Source of the DNA: Chroococcidiopsis sp. CCMEE 29
Lineage (GTDB): Bacteria > Cyanobacteriota > Cyanobacteriia > Cyanobacteriales > Chroococcidiopsidaceae
DNA: 64,000 nucleotides
NCBI RefSeq assembly: GCF_023558375.1
Contig: NZ_CP083761.1
Location: 2,474,001 to 2,538,000 of the forward strand
Reading direction: 5' to 3'
The notes under the pieces were generated by a model that was given only the letters and a program-made list of their open reading frames with translations, did not search any database and was not told the origin of the DNA. Positions within the stretch are counted from its first letter, which is position 1, and the number at the start of each line of letters is the position of its first letter. The position numbers and the translations under genes are program-made. This document shows positions 63,880-64,000 of this stretch, in pieces.

Positions 63880-64000
63880 TTGGGTCTAAAACCCCGTCTT
63901 TCTAAGACGGCTTTGCTTGACTTTGTTGTTTTAAGTCTGGTATATTTAAACACGAGGTGGGGTAATCAACCTCGTAAAAACCCTAATACCTAAATGGTAA
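63880..64000. mobile_element. possible left end of an IS200/IS605-type element
   Basis: A hairpin CCGTCTT-TCT-AAGACGG (63894-63910) is followed by GGCTTTGCTTGACTTT and TGGTATATTTAAACACGAGG. This arrangement resembles the left subterminal palindrome and promoter of cyanobacterial TnpA/TnpB elements (recalled pattern). No transposase gene is inside the window, so it can only be tested with the adjoining sequence. Confidence 0.35.

Overview
The window is cyanobacterial chromosome. It carries a complete phycocyanin rod operon (cpcBACDDEFGGG), the CpcT bilin lyase, the phylloquinone genes menA and menF, a fused NADPH-thioredoxin reductase/thioredoxin, frequent GCGATCGC (HIP1) octamers, many Uma2-family genes and the cobalt regulator/exporter pair CoaR/CoaT. 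The gene content fits a large-genome coccoid or filamentous lineage (Chroococcidiopsis- or Nostocales-like), but genus cannot be read from these 64 kb.

Layout. 1-9 kb: menA (cut by the window edge) diverges from menF, followed by a GT4 glycosyltransferase, a ZIP-like membrane protein, a flavin reductase/MIF-like tautomerase pair, an NTF2-like protein, a glycine-zipper membrane protein and an erythromycin-esterase homologue. 9-14 kb: dodecin, a frameshifted thiamine-binding-protein gene, then the divergent coaR/coaT pair with a clear MerR-type operator. 14-21 kb is a graveyard. It holds a decayed Nit1 nitrilase cluster (MSMEG_0570-family gene intact, AIR-synthase/radical-SAM fused by deletion, nitrilase frameshifted), two IS1-like elements, the tail of a DUF1156-type DNA methylase, an IS-split antitoxin and a VapC/SNF2-helicase chimera. 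21-26.5 kb: two peptidoglycan enzymes, an AEC transporter, a phosphoribosyltransferase and a GPH-type sugar symporter. 26.5-29 kb: type I restriction-modification scraps around two tandem Uma2 genes, one hit by an IS1595-like element.

29-34 kb: tRNA-Cys, cpcT, a TPR protein, a pentapeptide-repeat protein, and a Pro-rich membrane protein whose C-terminus was replaced by an IS5-like insertion. 34-39 kb: a possible IS200/IS605 end, a hairpin MITE, a glucokinase relic, a sugar porter and gluconokinase. 39-44 kb: a free-standing single-module NRPS (C-A-PCP-TE) between two Uma2 genes. 44-54 kb: NTRC, an ABC permease, a ROK kinase, tRNA-His, Mn catalase, the siroheme/cobalamin pair CbiX-like chelatase and CobA, and an RluA-type pseudouridine synthase. 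54-61.6 kb: the cpc operon. 61.8-63.7 kb: aspartate kinase with a repeat-encoded insert in its linker. The last bases resemble the left end of another IS200/IS605 element.

I found no convincing undescribed active system. The strongest points are the CoaR operator, a precise reconstruction of four IS insertions and several gene relics, an apparently hybrid cpcD gene, the lysC repeat insert and the orphan NRPS module. All single-base frameshifts could be sequencing or assembly errors, and each should be checked against reads.
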